Assembly: GCF_016642265.1 (NCBI RefSeq)
Contig: NZ_MRXX01000003.1
Coordinates: forward strand, 211,374 to 243,379
DNA: 32,006 nucleotides
Direction: 5' to 3'
Origin: Streptococcus lactarius
GTDB lineage: Bacteria; Bacillota; Bacilli; Lactobacillales; Streptococcaceae
Below, piece by piece: positions 28,874 to 32,006 of this stretch (position 1 is its first letter; every line of letters begins with the position of its first letter). Position numbers and translations under genes: made by a program. The notes under the pieces were generated by a model. The model ran no database searches. It was not told the origin of the DNA and saw only the letters and a program-made list of their open reading frames with translations.

Positions 28874-28882
28874 TGATATAAT
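28874..28882 (+). promoter_or_regulatory. Extended -10 promoter of cdaA-cdaR-glmM
   Basis: TGA-TATAAT, a perfect extended -10, with no convincing -35. The predicted start near 28889 gives a leader of about 32 nt with a weak GTGGTAGG ribosome binding site. It is divergent from the murT promoter within a 103-base gap. Confidence 0.65.
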
Positions 28883-28920
28883 AGATTGATGTCTTTAAGA
28901 GAAGTGGTAGGTGTGAGCTT

Positions 28921-29769
28921 ATGAACATTCAACAGATTACAAATCCACAATTTTGGACGAGTTTGTTTCCAAATTGGTGGAGTATCGTTATCAACGTCAT
29001 TGATATTGCCCTAGTAGCTTGGTTATTATATTTTTTGATCAAGGCGATTGCCGGTACCAAAATCATGATTTTGGTGCGGGGTGTCATTATCTTTTTCTTG
29101 GTTCAATTTTTAGCCAACTTTTTAGGTTTAACGACGATTTCTTGGTTGATCAATCAGGTCATTACGTATGGGGTCATCGCTCTGGTTGTGATTTTTTCAC
29201 CAGAAATTCGGGTTGGCTTGGAGCGACTAGGGCGTGCCACAGAATTCTTTATGACCAGTGAAGTCAGTCAGGAAGAGAAGATGGTCCAAGCCTATGTTAA
29301 GGCAGTGGCTTATATGAGCCCTCGTAAGATAGGAGCTTTGGTGGCCATTCAAGGAGCTAGAACCCTTCAAGAATATATTTCGACCGGGATTCCTTTGGAT
29401 GCTGAGATCTCTGGTGAATTATTAATCAACATCTTTATTCCAAATACACCTTTGCATGATGGTGCTGTTATTGTTCGAAATGATAAGATCGCAGTTTCTT
29501 GTGCCTATCTACCTTTGACAGAAAGTAGCATGATTTCAAAAGAATTTGGAACCCGTCACCGGGCAGCCATTGGTCTTTCAGAGGTGTCAGATGCTTTTAC
29601 TTTTGTAGTATCTGAAGAAACGGGTGGGATCTCTGTGACCAATAATGGCAGATTTTTGCACGATCTGACGCTAGATGAGTTCGAAAAAGAATTAAGGAGT
29701 TTTCTTGTCCCTGACGAAAAGAAAGATCGTAGCTTAAAAGAACGAATTTTGGGGAGGTTGGTAAAATGA
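28921..29769 (+). CDS. cdaA: Diadenylate cyclase CdaA (c-di-AMP synthase)
   Basis: Makes the second messenger c-di-AMP from two ATP; c-di-AMP controls potassium and osmolyte uptake and, in streptococci, competence. Three N-terminal membrane helices (about 20-95) precede the DAC domain, which shows both catalytic motifs: DGA (D180-A182, in LHDGAVIV) and RHR (212-214, in FGTRHRAAIGLSE). Length 282 aa is standard. The end overlaps cdaR by four bases (ATGA). The cdaA-cdaR-glmM order is conserved in Firmicutes: CdaR modulates and GlmM inhibits CdaA. Also called dacA. Confidence 0.97.
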   Translation: MNIQQITNPQFWTSLFPNWWSIVINVIDIALVAWLLYFLIKAIAGTKIMILVRGVIIFFLVQFLANFLGLTTISWLINQVITYGVIALVVIFSPEIRVGLERLGRATEFFMTSEVSQEEKMVQAYVKAVAYMSPRKIGALVAIQGARTLQEYISTGIPLDAEISGELLINIFIPNTPLHDGAVIVRNDKIAVSCAYLPLTESSMISKEFGTRHRAAIGLSEVSDAFTFVVSEETGGISVTNNGRFLHDLTLDEFEKELRSFLVPDEKKDRSLKERILGRLVK

Positions 29770-30515
29770 GATCCAAAAAAGAATTTCTGTATGTTTTTGC
29801 CTCGGTCTTATTGTCCGTCATCTTGTTTATCAATGCCTCTTCCTTTAATTTTCAAAACAATAGTAGTGCAAGGCAGGTTAGCTCGGAAACCTATACCAAT
29901 ACCTTAACCAACATCCCGATTGATGCCAAGTACAATGATCAAACCTATTTCGTTAGTGGCTTGACCTCAGAAGTGACCGTTTTTCTGAAAGGGTCCAATC
30001 GTGTTGCCCTTGCTAGTGAAATGCAGCCAAGCACTCGGAAGTTTCGAGTGGTCGCCGATCTTCGGAAGGAAAAAGAAGGAACGATTGAAGTCCCCTTGGT
30101 CGTAAAAGACCTACCGGCCGGATTGACAGCTACCGTTGAGCCACAGAAGGTTTCGGTGAAAATTGGTAAAAAAGCGAAAAAATCATTTTCTGTTAGGGCT
30201 ACGATCCCTCACAATCAGATCGTTGAAGGGGTGACGGTAACGGATATTTCTCTAGAAACTTCTAAAGTAGAAGTAACAAGTGACCAAGAAACCTTGAGTC
30301 GGATCGATCATGTCGAAGCGGTCTTCCCTTCCAGTGAAATAATCAGTGGAAACTATAGTGGAACTGTTTCTTTAAATGCGGTAGATGCCCAAGGAAATGT
30401 CCTACCAGGTGTGGTAAAACCTGGTGAGATGCACATCCAGGTGACAACCAAGACGAACTCGTCTTCGTCCAGCTCAAGTAGCTCTTCGTCGACTTCCTCC
30501 AGTTCAAGCAATTAG
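29766..30515 (+). CDS. cdaR: CdaR (YbbR-domain) regulator of CdaA, with a serine-rich tail
   Basis: A membrane-anchored extracellular regulator of CdaA. One N-terminal helix (about 8-22, VFASVLLSVILFINAS) is followed by two or more YbbR domains (about 50-225), a repeated beta fold recognisable from NIPIDAKYNDQTYFVSGL and the later IPHNQIVEGVTVTDISLE. The last 18 residues are 11 Ser, one Thr, 5 Ser and Asn. Length 249 aa, shorter than Bacillus CdaR, which has four YbbR repeats. Translation is coupled to cdaA by the ATGA overlap. The tail is probably a flexible wall-spanning segment; that is inference. Confidence 0.93.
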   Translation: MRSKKEFLYVFASVLLSVILFINASSFNFQNNSSARQVSSETYTNTLTNIPIDAKYNDQTYFVSGLTSEVTVFLKGSNRVALASEMQPSTRKFRVVADLRKEKEGTIEVPLVVKDLPAGLTATVEPQKVSVKIGKKAKKSFSVRATIPHNQIVEGVTVTDISLETSKVEVTSDQETLSRIDHVEAVFPSSEIISGNYSGTVSLNAVDAQGNVLPGVVKPGEMHIQVTTKTNSSSSSSSSSSSTSSSSSN

Positions 30516-30535
30516 AAAGTAAAAGGTAATACATA

Positions 30536-31885
30536 ATGGGTAAATATTTTGGAACGGACGGTGTCCGTGGAGAAGCAAATGTAGAATTAACGCCAGAATT
30601 GGCCTTTAAGTTGGGCCGTTTCGGTGGCTATGTCTTAAGCCAACATGAAGAAGAAACGCCCCTAGTGTTTGTTGGACGCGATACGCGTATTTCTGGTGAA
30701 ATGCTGGAGCATGCCTTGATCGCTGGTTTGTTATCCGTTGGAATTCGTGTCTACAAATTGGGAGTGATTGCTACTCCAGGTGTTGCTTACCTGGTCCGTA
30801 CTGAAAAAGCAAGCGCAGGAGTGATGATCTCTGCTAGCCACAATCCAGCTTTGGACAACGGCATCAAATTCTTTGGTGGTGATGGTTTCAAGTTGGATGA
30901 CGATCGGGAACTTGAAATTGAAGCTCTATTGGATGCGCCTGAAGATACCCTTCCACGTCCAAGTGCTCAAGGTTTAGGAACGGTCATGGAATATCCAGAA
31001 GGCTTGCGCAAATACCAAGAATTCCTCGTATCTACAGGGGTTCAATTGGACGGCTTGCATGTTGTTTTGGATACTGCAAATGGTGCCGCTTCAACAAGTG
31101 CTCGTCAGGTCTTTGCAGACTTGGGAGCACAATTGACGGTTATTGGTGAAACGCCAGATGGTTTGAATATCAATGATGGTGTTGGCTCTACGCACCCTGA
31201 GCACTTACAAGAAAAAGTGAAAGAAGTTGGTGCAACCATTGGTCTAGCCTTTGATGGCGATAGTGACCGCTTGATCGCTGTCGATGAAAATGGAGAGATC
31301 GTAGACGGTGATAAGATCATGTACATCATCGGATCCTACCTATCAAGTCAAGGCTTACTCGAAAAAAATACAATCGTCACAACTGTCATGTCCAATCTCG
31401 GATTCCACAAGGCCTTGGATGCAAAAGGAATTCACAAAGCAATCACGGCTGTTGGAGACCGCTATGTGGTCGAAGAAATGCGCAAGTCAGGATACAACCT
31501 TGGTGGTGAGCAATCTGGTCACGTAGTCATCATGGATTACAACACAACTGGTGATGGCCAATTAACAGGGGTTCAATTGACAAAAATCATGCAAGAAACC
31601 GGCAAGAAATTGTCTGAATTGGCTGCAGAAGTGACCATTTATCCTCAAAAACTGGTCAATATACGGGTTGAAAATAGTATGAAAGACAAGGCGATGGAAG
31701 TGCCTGCTATTCGTGAGATCATTGAAAAAATGGAAGCGGAAATGGCCGGAAATGGCCGGATCCTGGTTCGCCCTAGTGGAACAGAACCTCTTCTTCGTGT
31801 CATGGCAGAAGCACCTACACATGAAGAAGTAGACTACTATGTAGATACCATTGCAGCAGTTGTCCAAGCAGAAATCGGGCTTTAA
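30536..31885 (+). CDS. glmM: Phosphoglucosamine mutase GlmM
   Basis: Interconverts glucosamine-6-phosphate and glucosamine-1-phosphate on the way to UDP-GlcNAc, the substrate of MurA. The phosphoserine loop ISASHNP has S101 as the phosphorylated residue; the metal loop is DGDSDR (240-245); the sugar loop GGEQSGH and the phosphate-binding [15 protein letters not shown] follow. Length 449 aa is normal. It lies 20 bases after cdaR behind AAAGG, in the conserved cdaA-cdaR-glmM operon, where GlmM also binds CdaA and lowers c-di-AMP synthesis in other Firmicutes. Confidence 0.97.
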   Translation: MGKYFGTDGVRGEANVELTPELAFKLGRFGGYVLSQHEEETPLVFVGRDTRISGEMLEHALIAGLLSVGIRVYKLGVIATPGVAYLVRTEKASAGVMISASHNPALDNGIKFFGGDGFKLDDDRELEIEALLDAPEDTLPRPSAQGLGTVMEYPEGLRKYQEFLVSTGVQLDGLHVVLDTANGAASTSARQVFADLGAQLTVIGETPDGLNINDGVGSTHPEHLQEKVKEVGATIGLAFDGDSDRLIAVDENGEIVDGDKIMYIIGSYLSSQGLLEKNTIVTTVMSNLGFHKALDAKGIHKAITAVGDRYVVEEMRKSGYNLGGEQSGHVVIMDYNTTGDGQLTGVQLTKIMQETGKKLSELAAEVTIYPQKLVNIRVENSMKDKAMEVPAIREIIEKMEAEMAGNGRILVRPSGTEPLLRVMAEAPTHEEVDYYVDTIAAVVQAEIGL

Positions 31886-31968
31886 TATCCTCTGAAGCTA
31901 GATAGGAGAAACGCCTGTTAAGGAGCCAGATTGGCATACCCTAGCCTCATTTTAAAGTAAATCGAAGA

Positions 31969-32006
31969 GAGTGGGACAGAAATCGGTCATTCGTTAGAAT
32001 TCGATT
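31969..32006 (+). terminator. GTGGGAC-type hairpin cut by the window end
   Basis: GAGTGGGACAGAAATCG (31969-31985) is the usual left arm of a streptococcal terminator-like hairpin; the right arm begins with CGATT at 32002-32006, complementary to AATCG, and continues beyond the window. It probably ends the cdaA operon. The bases between the glmM stop and 31968 show no gene. Confidence 0.55.

Noticed and set aside
31886..31968. Possible start of a new gene after glmM
   Set aside because: No ORF with a ribosome binding site is visible before the window end; an AGGAG at about 31903 and another near 31920 are not followed by a start codon at proper distance.

Overview
The window is from a low-GC Gram-positive bacterium, almost certainly an oral or respiratory streptococcus of the sanguinis/mitis group. 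The signs are: the c-a-b-delta-alpha-gamma-beta-epsilon ATP synthase order (atpE first), a YSIRK-type signal on a giant M26 zinc metalloprotease, the murA-epuA-endA block known from pneumococcus, an Rgg-type regulator, murT-gatD, and streptococcal GTGGGAC-type hairpins. I cannot fix the species from the sequence alone. No rRNA, tRNA, CRISPR array, insertion sequence or prophage was seen.

Layout. (1) 1-6065: a terminator tail, an AT-rich stretch, then a glycogen-synthesis operon glgB-glgC-glgD-glgA behind a well-formed promoter with a CcpA (cre) box at its start point; it ends in a strong hairpin terminator. (2) 6066-12107: a single very large gene for a surface zinc metalloprotease (1928 aa, M26 family, N-terminal LPQTG anchor, three G5 domains, a 27-residue repeat array), with its own terminator. 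(3) 12108-18687: the complete F0F1 ATP synthase operon atpEBFHAGDC, with promoter and terminator. (4) 18688-21442: a DUF1146 small membrane protein, murA, epuA and the membrane-anchored nuclease gene endA. (5) 21443-26395: a small membrane-anchored matrixin-like zinc protease, an ABC-F ATPase, an Rgg/MutR-like regulator and an MFS efflux-type transporter, closed by a bidirectional terminator. (6) 26394-28817, minus strand: murT-gatD-LapA-domain protein. (7) 28921-31885: cdaA-cdaR-glmM, diverging from murT. The window ends inside another GTGGGAC-type hairpin.

The genes fall into a few themes. Carbon storage (glg) and proton/ATP balance (atp) are adjacent, as I recall for other oral streptococci, but here a metalloprotease gene lies between them where glycogen phosphorylase sits in S. 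mutans. Wall-precursor functions recur: MurA (first committed step), GlmM (glucosamine-1-P supply), MurT/GatD (lipid II amidation) and c-di-AMP synthesis by CdaA/CdaR, which GlmM is known to restrain. EndA and EpuA link the area to DNA handling in competent streptococci.

Nothing here is a clearly undescribed multi-gene system. The most interesting signals are regulatory: three promoters placed so that transcription should begin at, or one base before, the start codon (leaderless mRNAs for the DUF1146 gene, the ABC-F gene and murT); a terminator whose U-tract runs into the endA ribosome binding site; an inverted repeat inside the Rgg-adjacent transporter promoter; and an inverted repeat over the predicted start point of the metalloprotease gene. 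All promoter, operator and terminator calls come from reading the sequence by eye.
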